A DNA stretch of 64,000 nt from Cherax quadricarinatus (taxonomy: Eukaryota; Arthropoda; Malacostraca; Decapoda; Parastacidae): assembly GCF_038502225.1 (NCBI RefSeq), contig NC_091374.1, positions 7,187,038-7,251,037 on the forward strand. The letters are read 5' to 3'. The translations under genes and the position numbers were made by a program. Positions 10,857 through 26,882 of the stretch are shown piece after piece. Every line of letters starts with the position of its first letter. Position 1 is the stretch's first letter. The notes beneath the pieces were generated by a model that worked only from the letters and a program-made list of their open reading frames with translations, did no database searches and was not told the origin of the DNA.

Positions 10857-11132
10857 GTCGTGCCGAATAGGTAAAATTGGTGAATTAGAAAGAACTCATT
10901 TAAAATTAAGACCTTTCTAAGTTTTCTCTTATCCGTTTAAAGATTTTTTTTTTCATTTTGTTAATGTAAAAATTAATAATTTTGTACGAAAAGAACCTTA
11001 GAAAACTTACTTAACCTTATTATAACAAGCGCAATTTAATTTAGCCTAATCTATTTAAATATATTTTAGATAAGTTTACAAGAGTTTAATAAACAAACAT
11101 AATGAAATAAATTTTTTTCGTTAGGTTCAGAA

Positions 11133-11134
<2 letters not shown>
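10857..11134 (+). mobile_element. MITE-X copy a, 3'-truncated
   Basis: Starts with the terminal repeat GTCGTGCCGAATAGG and follows the family consensus (AAGAACTCATTTAAAATTAA, CTTATTATAACAAGCGCAAT) until CGTTAGGTTCAGAACGAT. It then breaks into an AT array, so about 110 bp and the right terminal repeat are missing. Confidence 0.85.
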
Positions 11135-12504
<1,370 letters not shown>

Positions 12505-12700
12505 GAGGTAGAGGATACACTTGTCTGGGTGTCGGTGGTAGTGTTTTGTTCTCCAGGAAAGGGAAAAAATGTCCTCTGTCACGGGTCTTTGACAGATGAC
12601 CATCGGTTCTGTGGGTATGCATCCACTGGTCTACCGGAACCAGATTTTGCACACTGTTTAAAAACAAAACCAGTGATCACCACATAGAAATGTAAGATAA
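12505..12700 (+). repeat. DR4 dispersed repeat, copy 1
   Basis: Aligns by eye with 29620-29830: shared blocks include GTGTTTTGTTC with CAGGAAA, a CATCC-CTGGTC block and GATCACCACATAGAAATGTA. Non-coding, class unknown. Confidence 0.5.
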
Positions 12701-12866
12701 TGCTGAATGTGGCATTGCTCTTAATGACCTATAATATACAAGGCATAGGTAATACTGGTAAATGTTTAATAGACATTTGCAACTTATGGGAAACTTTTAA
12801 TGGGAAGCGCTTCGCGTACCAGGAGCTTTATCGATCCAGTACAAAATAGGGTGAAACAAGGTTATG

Positions 12867-13074
12867 TACAGTATTTTCCGGCATATAAGGCGGACGAGTA
12901 TATAAGACATGTAGGACGAAATTTCCAAGCAGTTGTAATGTAACGTTAGTAAACTGCAAAAGCGTAACCCAAAGACTACCCTTGACCTTGACCGTGAATA
13001 TTATTATAAGACTCAGGATGATTTTCCAAAGCTAGGGGGGAGAGGTGCGCCTTATATGCCGAAAATGCGGTATA
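12867..13074. mobile_element. MITE-like element with 28-bp inverted ends
   Basis: The left end TACAGTATTTTCCGGCATAT with AAGGCGGAC is matched in inverted orientation by GTGCGCCTTATATGCCGAAA with ATGCGGTATA at the right end. Terminal inverted repeats of about 28 bp enclose about 150 bp of non-coding DNA. Similar ends (TTTTCCGGxxTATAAGGCGC) are common on short non-autonomous DNA transposons in animals; that link is from memory. Confidence 0.6.
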
Positions 13075-13511
13075 TAACAGATGCACGACAGCACCAGTGC
13101 ATCGAAGTGAGCAGTCATTAAAATTTTACTTGACGGTCTAATATTAATTTGAGTAACAACTCGGAGATAGTAAAACTCCTAGCGTTCTGTACATCTGTGT
13201 TGCCGACACGTAACAACAGATCTAAGGTAACTTCATCAATACAAGTCTTCTTTAAAGGTAAGTCTGACTTCATTCTATTTCATCAGGTATTTGTGGCTGT
13301 TCCTGTGTATGGCCGTAGGCATTGCTGAGATTATCAACCGTGGTTGCGTATTTGTATTGTTTGTTGATTGTAGTGTCCAATCCTAAGCGTTTTTTCATTT
13401 TTTCCAACGTAAACATTGTCGCAGCCTCTTGCCTTGGTATCAACAAGGCTAGTCCCTGATAATTTTATTAAGAGAAATAGCCACATTATATGTCCACAAT
13501 CTACCCGCTTC

Positions 13512-13514
<3 letters not shown>
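13075..13514. other. Unassigned sequence
   Basis: No feature supported. Confidence 0.5.

Positions 13515-13599
<85 letters not shown>
13515..13599. repeat. (AT)n microsatellite
   Basis: Pure AT array. Confidence 0.97.
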
Positions 13600-13601
<2 letters not shown>

Positions 13602-13740
13602 GGATGCATTAATATGTGTACTGCTTGTAGAGAATGGTATTCCAAACAGGACTAGGATGAAATTAGTCCTGTAGTATCCACGGCCACGCATGTCCACGCA
13701 AACTCAGACCCAGTGTGTTTGCTGGGTCCCAGGTGTTTGT

Positions 13741-13835
13741 AGGATGGTGGCCCAGTGGATAAAGGGATCTTGAAATTTACCCAGTGTCCCGAGAGGCTGG
13801 GTAAATGTCACGGGTTTGATCCCCCGGTCAACCGC
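13741..13835 (+). mobile_element. tRNA-like SINE head, fragment
   Basis: GTGGCCCAGTGGATAAAG resembles a polymerase III A box and GGGTTTGATCCCC a B box about 55 bp later. The expected full cloverleaf is not evident and the spacing is irregular, so this is a tRNA-derived SINE remnant rather than a tRNA gene. Confidence 0.5.
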
Positions 13836-13869
13836 AGCATTGTATTTGCTTAAAACTTCTTTGTTCTGT

Positions 13870-13871
<2 letters not shown>

Positions 13872-13966
<95 letters not shown>

Positions 13967-13967
13967 A
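13872..13967. repeat. (AT)n microsatellite
   Basis: AT array with one G near its right end. Confidence 0.97.
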
Positions 13968-14214
13968 AGGGTATAGTTCAATAACACTGGTTAATTTGTC
14001 AACAATTACATTTGCAATAATTCTTGCAGCTCCACTGAGGTGGGGCGCGTACCCAAGATTCAGCAGAAATTACCCCTCTGAACGTCAACACTGAGACGCT
14101 GGAATATAAACTATATAGTATAAGACTTTCCTCAGGCATCCTCAATTTCCCTAATGAGTGTTTTGCTAACAGTACGTTTCTGTCTCCGTCTGGAGTGTTG
14201 CTTGCTACTGTTAA

Positions 14215-14570
14215 TTAGCGAGAGAGAGCACCTTACTGTTGCTGGGTGAAGTGCTTCATACTGTTGTTAAGAGGAGCGCAGCTTACTGTTGCTAGGTGGA
14301 GCGCTGCTTGCTGTTGTTAACTAGAGCGAAGATTGCTGTTGTTATAGTGAAGCTTATTGATATTAGCTAGAGGGAGGGTTACTGTTGCTAGCTAGAGGGA
14401 AGCTGATGCTAGCAAGAGGGAAGTTTACTGTTGTTAGCTAGAGAGTAGCTTACTGTTGTTATTTAGAGGGAAACTTATTGTTGTTAACTGCAAGGAAGCT
14501 TACTGTTGATAGCTATAATGAAGTTTTCTGTTGCTAGCTAAAGGGAAGCTTACTGTTGTTAGTGTCAGAT
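14215..14570. repeat. Degenerate tandem repeat (CTTACTGTTGTTAGCTAGAG)
   Basis: About a dozen diverged units of roughly 25-32 bp sharing GCTTACTGTTG, TTAGCTAGAG and GGAAG. An old minisatellite. Confidence 0.8.
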
Positions 14571-14685
14571 TAGCTGAAGTTGGGTTGAGTGCTGTTAAGA
14601 AATTTTTAAAAGTTATAGAAATATATGAAAATTGTAATGGAAAGTCTTTTTTGCAGTTCTCCCTGAAAAAAGGATTTCACTGATC

Positions 14686-14873
<188 letters not shown>

Positions 14874-15035
14874 ACAAGCAAAGAACTGACTGAAAACATT
14901 CTAAGAGAATTTTGATAATAAACTGTAGTTACACATACGAGATTGTCAGTTTCCTGTTACTGTTAGTCATTGTGTTCAAGTTTTTATGATAGTTACTGAG
15001 GGTCAGTTAATTACACGACACTATATTATTTATAT

Positions 15036-15314
15036 TACCTGGCTGGCAAAGCTCTCGCTTCACACGCGGAGGGCTCGGGTTCGATTCCCGTCGGAGTGGA
15101 AACATTTCGACGCGTTTCCTTACACTTGTCTTCCTGTTCACCTAGCAGCAAGTAGGACCTGGGTGTTAGTTGACTGGTGTGGGTCGCATCCTGGGGGGAT
15201 AAGATTGAGGACCACAATGGAAATAAGACAGACAGTCCTCGATGACGCACTGACTTTCTTGGATTATCCTGGGTGGCTAACCCTCCGGGGTTAAAAATCC
15301 GAACGAAATCTTAA
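15036..15314 (+). mobile_element. tRNA-derived SINE-1, plus-strand copy
   Basis: The head (CTGGCTGGCAAAGCTCTCGC) is tRNA-like with a near-perfect B box GGTTCGATTCC at 15079-15089. The body contains GCAGCAAGTAGGACCTGGGT, a CCACAATGGAAATAAGAC block, GACTTTCTTGGATTATCCTG and the tail GGGGTTAAAAATCCGAACGA. Closely related inverted copies lie at 26593-26882 and 46217-46520, and an older copy at 34272-34553. SINEs are transcribed by polymerase III and use LINE proteins to move. The shared module with LINE-E (38690-38745) hints at the partner. Confidence 0.85.
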
Positions 15315-16254
15315 TCTCTAAAACAGGGAGTAAAGTAAACTTTAGTATATATACACTGAGAGACTGACTGATATAGAGAAATATAAGGGTGGAAGCGATG
15401 AAGTGTCCTAGTGTGGGGACGAGAAAGACCTTGGTTCCTCACCACGCTCTTTGACGAGGGCTCTTGAGCCAAAGACTTGGAGCTACCTTTCCTTGTCTTG
15501 GACTGGATATGAGTCTCGTCCCCTAAAGTGCTATATTACGCTTACGGTTCAAGCGCCCCTCCCGTGAAATAAATGTGACAATACCATTAATTCTGAGGTT
15601 TATTAAAGGAAACGTTTAGCCATGACGGGCTTCTCCATTATTAACATATATCTGAAAAAAAGAGAATATATAGTGGGTGGAGACGAGTAACAAAGTGTGA
15701 GATGGTAGTCACGTGATGAGTAGTGGGTCAGGTAAGTAGTGGGATCACGTGATGGTGCACGTGGGTTGGTGTTTCCTGAGGCTGTCTAGGTTGGTGGTGT
15801 TTGAGTGCTGTAAAGTACGTTTCTAAGCACATCCGCTTTCACATGTCACTCTCCTTTATGACTACCTTAGCATAACCTCGTCTCGTCCCGAGTACCTCGT
15901 TTCTCTGTTTTATTACAGAAACGTTCTTAATAAATGTCGTAACTGTACGTTTGTGTGTATCTTTTTCCACATCTTATCAGCAAGGGTGTTTATAGCCAAA
16001 TAAATAAATCCTCACCAAGCAACACGAGACAGATTAAAGTCTGACGAAAGAGTCTGTGGAGATATTCGTGTTGTTCTTTGCGGAACTAGAATGGGGATTG
16101 TCCCAGGTTGACTGACCGGTTGTGAAATAAAAATATTTCCACTGTTCTTACTTTTATATTCGTTGACACGGTTGCTTCTTCCGGTGATGATGTATTGTAT
16201 CAGCGGCATCTTTAAGAGAGGTAGAGATGCAAGAAGTACAGGAGGAATATATTT
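15315..16254. other. Unassigned sequence
   Basis: Only a short DR2-like piece near 15325-15370 (AAAGTAAACTTTAGTATATA, CACTGAGAG). No gene supported. Confidence 0.5.
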
Positions 16255-16352
16255 CTCTCCCTCTCTCTCTCTCTCTCACACAAAGGCGGGGCCAGGAGCT
16301 AAGGATCAACCCCTGCAACCACAAATAGGTGAGTACACACACACACACAAAC
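16255..16352 (+). mobile_element. LINE-C 3' tip between microsatellites
   Basis: GCGGGGCCAGGAGCTAAGGA, ACCCCTGCAACCACAAATAG and GTGAGTACACAC form the extreme 3' end of LINE-C (inverted equivalent at 57406-57470). It is bounded by (TC)n/(CA)n on the left and (AC)n on the right. Only about 65 bp of element is present. Confidence 0.7.
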
Positions 16353-16988
16353 TGGGAATTCTTATAAAGTTCAAGATTGTCTTGCCAGTCTTCTTCTGTC
16401 CTCCGCAGTATCCAATGAACCAACGAACAGGTTAGGCAAATTCTAACAGAACATTCAGGTAATTCAGCTTGGGTGGACGACCCCAGCTTTACTAGTAACA
16501 CCAGTTTGTGGAATGTTTTCACGGTTCCCTCGCTAATACCAGTTCCATATATCTCTGAATGCGAAATGTTTTCCCTTGTTTTGTAAATGATGCAGAGAAA
16601 AACTTAAGTATCATATAATATGATATTAATTGTTTTACAGAATAAACTGGTAAGTCCTCGGAAAAGTTAAAGAAGTTATACTGTTCGGGTCGTCATGTAA
16701 GACCCGCGCTAGGAGAAATGTTACCATTTCTCAAGACAAAAAAAAATCAATATCAAGGCCGGTTGCAGTTGACCTTGATACAGATTTTGCCGCAGCTTTG
16801 CTCCAGGAAGAAAATACATGAAGTATATTATCTGCTTTGCGGTCCATATTTACAATGAAAACAAGTATATTTACGGCAAAGCAGTGGCTTACTAATATTA
16901 TCTGTATAGCCTGAGCTGTGCAAATTCCAAGTGATGACGTGCAATACCTGACATAGAGTACTCTTAGTCGCTTGGATGAGATCACATT
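16353..16988. other. Unassigned sequence
   Basis: No feature supported. Confidence 0.5.
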
Positions 16989-17270
16989 GTATCCTCGTAA
17001 GAATGAGACAGATGGTGTATCCTCGTAAGAATGAGACAGATGGTGTATCCTCGTAAGAATGAAGCAGATGATGTATCCTCGTAAGAATGAGACAGATGGT
17101 GTATCCTCGTAAGAATGAGACAGATGGTGTATCCTCGTAAGAATGAGACAGATGGTGTATCCTCGTAAGAATGAAGCAGATGGTGTATCCTCGTAAGAAT
17201 GAAGCAGATGGTGTATCCTCGTAAGAATGAAGCAGATGGTGTATCCTCGTAAGAATGAGACAGATGGTAT
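16989..17270. repeat. 28-bp minisatellite, 10 copies
   Basis: Ten head-to-tail copies of GTATCCTCGTAAGAATGAGA plus CAGATGGT, with GAGACAG and GAAGCAG variants. A minus-strand ORF running through it is an artefact. Confidence 0.97.
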
Positions 17271-17486
17271 CTTCATTGGATGATACCTATATTCCGTTTA
17301 ATCGAGATACACAAGTGTAATAAACTGATCATTGGTGAACTCATGAAAAAAAATAGACATTCCTTCTTTAGTAAAAGAAGACCCCAATTGTCAGAAATAT
17401 ACAGTACCCATCTTTGCTTCTGCTTCATTTTCTCATGTGGGTTTGATCACATCATTCATTAAATGTTGGTCAACCGGGTGGTGTCG

Positions 17487-18775
<1,289 letters not shown>

Positions 18776-18993
18776 ATACATGTATTGTACCAACGTACTC
18801 ATGTTTGTGTTTTCTATCAATGTATTCTGTCTATTAATAAAGTACATATATAATATAAATTATAGGGGGTGGTAGGAGAAGAAAATATTCAAACAACTCC
18901 GGGGAGAACCTTGAGTTTTCCTTGAGGTACGTTTATTATCTACTCTGAGGATGAGGGTCCCCAGTAAAGTTCTAGAGGTGGTACCTCCCTATA

Positions 18994-18997
<4 letters not shown>
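18776..18997 (+). mobile_element. LINE-F 3' UTR
   Basis: Contains ATTAATAAAG (a polyadenylation-like signal), AGGGGGTGGTAGGAGAAGAA and GAGGATGAGGGTCCCCAGTA, all shared with 35160-35372. Both copies end against an AT array after GAGGTGGTAC. Confidence 0.8.
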
Positions 18998-19087
<90 letters not shown>

Positions 19088-19097
19088 TATATATATA
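18998..19097. repeat. (AT)n microsatellite
   Basis: AT array that follows the LINE-F 3' end. Confidence 0.97.
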
Positions 19098-19740
19098 GTC
19101 AGTTATACTACATTTCTTTAGTTCTTTTTTCGTATCAGACTTTTTTATTAAATATCTTGTTTAATCGCTACCTGGTGAAGGTTAAGTTGATAATGAGGAA
19201 CAAGTTGCCCTGACTGGTGCTTGCTCACGTTGCTAGGCTGCTGCCAGGTGGCTCAAAGTAAGCTTCCAGCTTGTCATTTCTTTTTTCGGTTCAGTGTTTA
19301 ATATACTAATTTCCCCTTGTGTTATAACGTTAATATTTAGGCATTGTTTTTAATACCAGTAGATATTTTACGTATATAATTTAGGAAAATAAAAGTCACA
19401 GTACTGTAGCTGGAGGAATTCACAAATATGCCACATTTCTGAGAGTAAATTTTAAGACAACGTTTGGGTTGTCCTGGACAAGGAGCGACAGACAGTTCTT
19501 GAGAAGCTTCCTCTCCAAAGTAAAGGTTGCCTATGAATTTCACTTCTGCACTGTGGAACCTCTTTTGCTCTTCCATAATTTTAAGTAAACCTTTTTTAGA
19601 ATGGAATTTACCCCGTGTCATGTGTCAACCCGTTTCTCCACGCGTTTTCGCACTACGAGTTACACTCGTGTACAGCTGAACGTTTCTAGGTGCTGCTAGC
19701 CTTGGTAATGGCAGAATATGCCGACAGTATGTAAATAAGA
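19098..19740. other. Unassigned sequence
   Basis: No feature supported. Confidence 0.5.
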
Positions 19741-19869
19741 CAATGTGTGGATTATGGCACTATATTATGAAGATGTTTAGTCCACTAGGGACTTTGTAAC
19801 TGCATGAACTAATAAAGTCCGACGGTGGACGAAGAGTCTTCATAACATAAAGCCATAACCCGCACATTG
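19741..19869. repeat. Imperfect fold-back repeat, arms of about 57 bp
   Basis: 19741-19797 (CAATGTGTGGATTATGGCAC onward) is matched in inverted orientation by 19812-19869 (ending AACCCGCACATTG). Shared inverted blocks include TTATGAAGA and GTCCAC. The loop is about 14 bases. Confidence 0.75.
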
Positions 19870-20086
19870 TCGTGCTTTGGTCAGCCTTCGCATCACCACA
19901 CGTATCTGAGTTGTCTTTTTATTAATTATCTGTAGTTATATATACATTCTTTATATCTTCGTTTAATCTTAACTAAATTACAATAAAGAAAATAGTATTT
20001 GTAAGTTTACTGCAAGTGCTGAGGAATTGGCACTCGGAATCATGTGTAAAAATGTAACTAGTTTATTGAATCTTGTTAAATCAGCA

Positions 20087-20165
20087 TGGTACAGTGGTTA
20101 AAACACTGGCCTGCTAGTTTTAGGACTGGTTTGCCATGGGTTGGAATCGTGCCTGTTCCATGAGT
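20087..20165 (+). mobile_element. tRNA-like SINE head
   Basis: TGGTACAGTGGTTAAA (A-box-like) and GGGTTGGAATCG (degenerate B box) are spaced as in a tRNA-derived SINE. No intact cloverleaf is visible. Confidence 0.4.
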
Positions 20166-21229
20166 TAGTGTACTAAAATGAAGATAGGATATGTCTGCCT
20201 TGCCGCTGCAAGCAACGTCCCTTCTGCACTAACAGTAGACACCACTGTCTGACACGGCCTGCCGCACCCACGCCACAGGGCCCATGTAATCACCGCGCCC
20301 CCGCCACAGGCCACACTTTAGATATACCTGTGATTCATTTCGAGAGTTTTACTCTCGAAGCTCGGCCTGATGCCAGACTATTGCTGATTGCCTGGTAACC
20401 TGGTCTGTTGCTGCCAGCGATCTGAAGGCCTACATAATTGCGCCACGGATGTTGACAGTGTACTCTAATTGTTCCTTTGGAGCCCCTACGAATCACTGGC
20501 TTTATACTGCACTTCACCCGTATCTCTCGAAAACTCCAGTAGTTTATTGTGGTTTTGTGCAAATTGAGGAACTGAAACTAATTTCCATGTACATATTATG
20601 AGGCATCCCACTTTACGTTACTCGGAGTTCATTCCAAGTTTTTTTTTTTAGGCTATTTCATTATAGTTTAAATGTTTTATTGATTGTGCGAGCAGTAAAC
20701 GACCTCTGTACACTTCCCAGCTCTTGAAATAAGCTGTTGAACAGAACTGTACTCGAGACGCGAGACCACTACTGATTAAAAAGGTACATGTTATCACTGG
20801 CATGATTTTCTTAGAAAGTTTTAATAATCTAACCTGGCATTTTCCTGGCATTTGATGCGGTTGCTTTATTTTGTTGTCCGTGACGCGACGTGATTATTCC
20901 TTGGACTTTTATACCTTTCATTTTGTAGGATAGCCCGTCTGCTTTGTTTAATTATATACTGGTATTTAGATCTCAGAGGTTTCCATTTTGAAGTAATTGA
21001 ATTATGTCACCGTTGAACATCATATTATTTTGCCTTTTCCATGTTCTGCAGCTGGAATCTGTCACCGTTGAACTTAATACTGTTTTTCTGTGCCCATCGG
21101 AAAACTATGTTCATATCTATGATTCGTCTGTGTCTTTAACCGTGGTAACATTCATGAAGGGATACCAGCTCAGGTAATACCTCATCGTTATGAAGCACTG
21201 CCGTCTAGTTAGCTATTTTTATAAATTGG
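20166..21229. other. Unassigned sequence
   Basis: No gene or clear repeat seen. Confidence 0.5.
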
Positions 21230-21550
21230 CGTCTTAATATTTAAATATGGGACTGACGTCCCTATTGATATCTAGGACCCCCTCCTGCTGTCTGTGATCA
21301 CTGACGAATTTATTGACATCTTGTGACCCCCATATGTGGTCTATGTGATGACGAAAGTCTCGATTGGCATCCTGTAACCCCTACCTGCGGTATGTGTGAT
21401 GAATGATGTTTTTATTGACACCCCGTGACCCCCCACCTGTGGTATATGTGATGACTAGCGTCTCTATTGACATTGTGTAGCCCCACACTTGCGGTCACTG
21501 TGACGACTGACGTCTCTTTTGACATCGTGAGACCCCCCACTTGTTGTCTG
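21230..21550. repeat. Degenerate tandem repeat of about 60 bp
   Basis: Five to six diverged units sharing GTGATGAC, GTCTCTATTGACAT and GTGACCCCC with CTGTGGT. An old minisatellite. Confidence 0.75.
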
Positions 21551-21689
21551 TTGATGTGAAGGAAGAGATGAGTTTTTACAGAAGCTCTCCCAGCCTCGAG
21601 GCTCGGGGACTTCCCCCAGCTCGCTGTACAAATGTCAAGGTTTGAACACTGCAACTTGTGGGAAAAAAAAAAACGAAAATGGTCCTGTT

Positions 21690-21892
21690 AAGGAATGCTT
21701 TGCATGGTCTAGTTGGGTGCGGTCCGGGTACCTAAGGGTAGCATCAAGTTGCTGGGTTGGGTAGCATCCGATTGTTGAGCTGGGTTGGGTTGGGATAATA
21801 AAATTGTTATGTTAGAGTTGGCAGCAATAGGTTGTTGAGCTGGGCTGGGTTGTTAGGCAGCGTCAGGTTGCTGGGTTGGACAACTGCAGGTT
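21690..21892. repeat. Degenerate GTTGCTGGGTTGG repeat
   Basis: Repeated GTTG(C/T)TG(G/A)G(T/C)TGG and AGCATC/AGCGTC motifs at irregular spacing. Confidence 0.6.
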
Positions 21893-22016
21893 CATTGGAA
21901 GCGCTAAGTGTTTAGGGGTCGTACAGCGACTAAGGAAGAGGAGGTAATCAGTTTTGATAGAAGAATGGATAGTTCCAACTCCCTGAATCAAGAGCCCTTC
22001 GCCAGCATAAGTAACG
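21893..22016 (+). repeat. DR1 copy, diverged
   Basis: TTGGAAGCGCTAAGTGTTTA to AATCAAGAGCCCTTCGCCAG follow the order of blocks in the copy at 2500-2661. Confidence 0.55.
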
Positions 22017-22118
22017 TATTTAAGAATGTGGCTTCAGTGACAGGAAGCATACCACGAGCAACATTTCAGGACACCAGCAGTCTCATTCTCTCAGTGAGAG
22101 ATGCAGCCCACTCCCCCC

Positions 22119-22124
<6 letters not shown>

Positions 22125-22209
<85 letters not shown>
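22125..22209. repeat. (AT)n microsatellite
   Basis: AT array that abuts the Penelope-like 3' end. Confidence 0.97.
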
Positions 22210-23955
<1,746 letters not shown>

Positions 23956-24009
23956 ACACATGGGAATCTTTATTGAAGAAACGTTTCTTCAATAAAGATT
24001 CCCATGTGT
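23956..24009. repeat. Perfect 54-bp palindrome
   Basis: Each 27-base half is the exact reverse complement of the other, centred on GAAACGTTTC with outer ends ACACATGGGA and TCCCATGTGT. No loop. It would form a cruciform or a hairpin. Confidence 0.95.
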
Positions 24010-24429
24010 CTCATTTCTTCAACTTGTCGATTTTCAAAGCCATTCACCACATAACCAGGATAACCCAGATTGTGTCTTCTTGTTTGATTCTACTTTGGAA
24101 AGATGTCTTTGATGAGAGCCCTTGGAAAGTAGTCTGAAAATATAGGTAAACCCCGAAAACCGCCTTGCTTTCCGGTAATATTCTGTAGTTATTATATAAA
24201 AACATCGCGCTTTGATAATTGCCCGGGACGAACCGAAACGTCATCTAATTTTCATTTCCAATTTGTCAGTTAATTGTAAGTTAGTTCCGCTAGTTTATCC
24301 TTTAAAATGGTGCTCCTTTGGTAATTTCTGCAGAAGCTAATACTTCAATTTCTTTAATATCCACAGTTTCCGGTTAGAAAGGTTAATTGATTTAGGGGAT
24401 TTCCTCTTTCCGTTATAACGTGACCAAGG
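24010..24429. other. Unassigned sequence
   Basis: Contains GACGAACCGAAACGTCATCT near 24228, one of several GAAACGT motifs in the window. Confidence 0.5.
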
Positions 24430-24620
24430 TTAGCGAGCCCTCATATAGCAGCAACCTCAAGCCACTGCACGAGTCATTTATGCTGCTTATATCTTGTTCA
24501 CCATTAGTCAAGGATACTTTAATCCCTAAAGCACAAATTAGAGCAAACTCTCAGCGTACATACGCTGAGATAAACACACTTCTTGGTGTATATTTCCTGC
24601 GATATATTCACTTTATTAAG
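24430..24620 (-). repeat. DR2 copy, inverted
   Basis: TTGTTCACCATTAGTCAAGG, ATACTTTAATCCCTAAAGCA and CTCAGCGTACATACGCTGAG match the reverse complement of the DR2 copies at 50835 and 54705. Confidence 0.65.
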
Positions 24621-24837
24621 TCAGTTTTTTGACGATTTAATATTTTCAAATATCTTCCTCATTTTAAGTGAGGTTAGGCTAATTTAGGTTAGATTGGATT
24701 AAGGTTGATTATATATATCTTTAAAACACGTATATTTACCTCGAAATAATTGGCACACAGCAACTCGTTCTCGCACTCTTAATCCTCCGGCTTTAAAATC
24801 TACTTGACTTCGATGTCAGAAGTGTCACAAGAAAACA

Positions 24838-25345
24838 AGAATGAAGGAACACTACTATAGGCTTATTGACCCATGCTAGGCAGGTTCAACTCACACCCCT
24901 CCACACCCACTCATGTATCCGTTCAACCTATATTTCAAGTTACCCGAATTTCTTACCTCAGTGATGCTACCTGGGAGTTTTTTTTTTTTATCCACTCCTT
25001 TACAACTCAAAACCAGCATTTCCTTATATCCTTTCCAAATCCAAATTTGTCCAACTTAATACATTGCTGCGAGTCCTGTCTAGGTTAGGTATTTTAAACA
25101 CGTTATTTCTATATCTTTTATTTATTCCTATTTTCCAGTTAAACACTTAATTATATCCCCCAGAATTCTGCGTCTTTCCAGAGTGCAAATTCATTGCCTT
25201 CAGCCTATTTCGTAGGGAAAGTTTCTGATATATTGGATCAACTTCGTCATCTTTTTATGTATATTTTTTCCAGTGCGTTTATCCCTTCTGTAATATGGAG
25301 ACCGGAACTGAGCAGCGTAATCTAGATAAGCCCTTACTAATACAT
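24838..25345 (-). pseudogene. LINE-B family 3' fragment, diverged
   Basis: The minus strand encodes LDYAAQFRSPYYRRDKR and KLIQYIRNFPYE near 25200-25340, the LINE-B thumb region, then decays. The 3' UTR block GACCCATGCTAGGCAGGT appears at 24870. An AT array abuts its truncated 5' side. Confidence 0.8.
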
Positions 25346-25347
25346 AC

Positions 25348-25349
<2 letters not shown>

Positions 25350-25415
<66 letters not shown>
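25350..25415. repeat. (AT)n microsatellite
   Basis: AT array between the LINE-B fragment and MITE-X copy b. Confidence 0.97.
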
Positions 25416-25418
<3 letters not shown>

Positions 25419-25807
25419 GTCGTGCCGAATAGGCAGAACTTGCGATCTTGGCTTAAATAGCAACGCTCATCTTGCCATATAGGACAAGTGAAAATTTGTG
25501 TATGCAATAATTTCGCCAAAATCATTCTGAACCTAACGAAAAAAAATATATTTCACTGTGTTTGTTTAGTATTAAATTATTGTAAACAAATCTAAAATAT
25601 ATTTAGTTGGGTTAGGCTAAAATAAATTGCACTTGTTATAATAAGGTTAGGTAAGTTTTCTAAGTTCCTTTTGGTGCAAAATTATAAATTTTTACATCAA
25701 CATTAATGAAAAAAATATATCTTTAAACGTATAAGAGAAAATTTTAGAAAAGACTTAATTTTATATGAGTTCTTGATAATTGACAATTTTTACATATTCG
25801 GCACGAC
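25419..25807 (-). mobile_element. MITE-X copy b, full length
   Basis: 389 bp bounded by GTCGTGCCGAATAGGCAG on the left and CATATTCGGCACGAC on the right, a 13-bp terminal inverted repeat (GTCGTGCCGAATA). The interior is AT-rich and non-coding. It is inverted relative to copies a, c and e. Confidence 0.92.
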
Positions 25808-26533
<726 letters not shown>

Positions 26534-26592
26534 CTTTCAGGTGATGTGTTTATATAGTCAAATCCTCAAGATTTAAATTCCCGTAATAGAAG

Positions 26593-26882
26593 TAAGATAA
26601 GATAAGATTTCGTTCGGATTTTTAACCCCGGAGGGTTAGCCACCCAGGATAACCCAAGAAAGTCAGTGCGTCATCGAGGACTGTCTAACTTATTTCCATT
26701 GGGGTCCTTAATCTTGTCCCCCAGGATGCGACCCACACCAGTCGACTAACACCCAGGTACCTATTTGCTGCTAGGTGAACAGGACAACAGGTGTAAGGAA
26801 ACGTGTCGAATGTTTCCACCCGCCGGGAATCGAACCCGGGCCCTCCGTGTGTGAAGCGGGAGCTTTAGCCACCAGGCCACGT
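26593..26882 (-). mobile_element. tRNA-derived SINE-1, minus-strand copy
   Basis: Nearly complete inverted copy of the family at 15036. The B box reads GGGTTCGATTCCC in its own orientation (26826-26838), the head is near 26880 and the tail at 26600 (AGATTTCGTTCGGATTTTTA in window orientation). Confidence 0.88.

Noticed and set aside
15036..15110. Functional tRNA gene (also at 26810-26882, 46450-46520, 33640-33700)
   Set aside because: B boxes are good but the sequence continues into a conserved 200-bp SINE body, recurs as dispersed copies, and no clean acceptor stem is visible.
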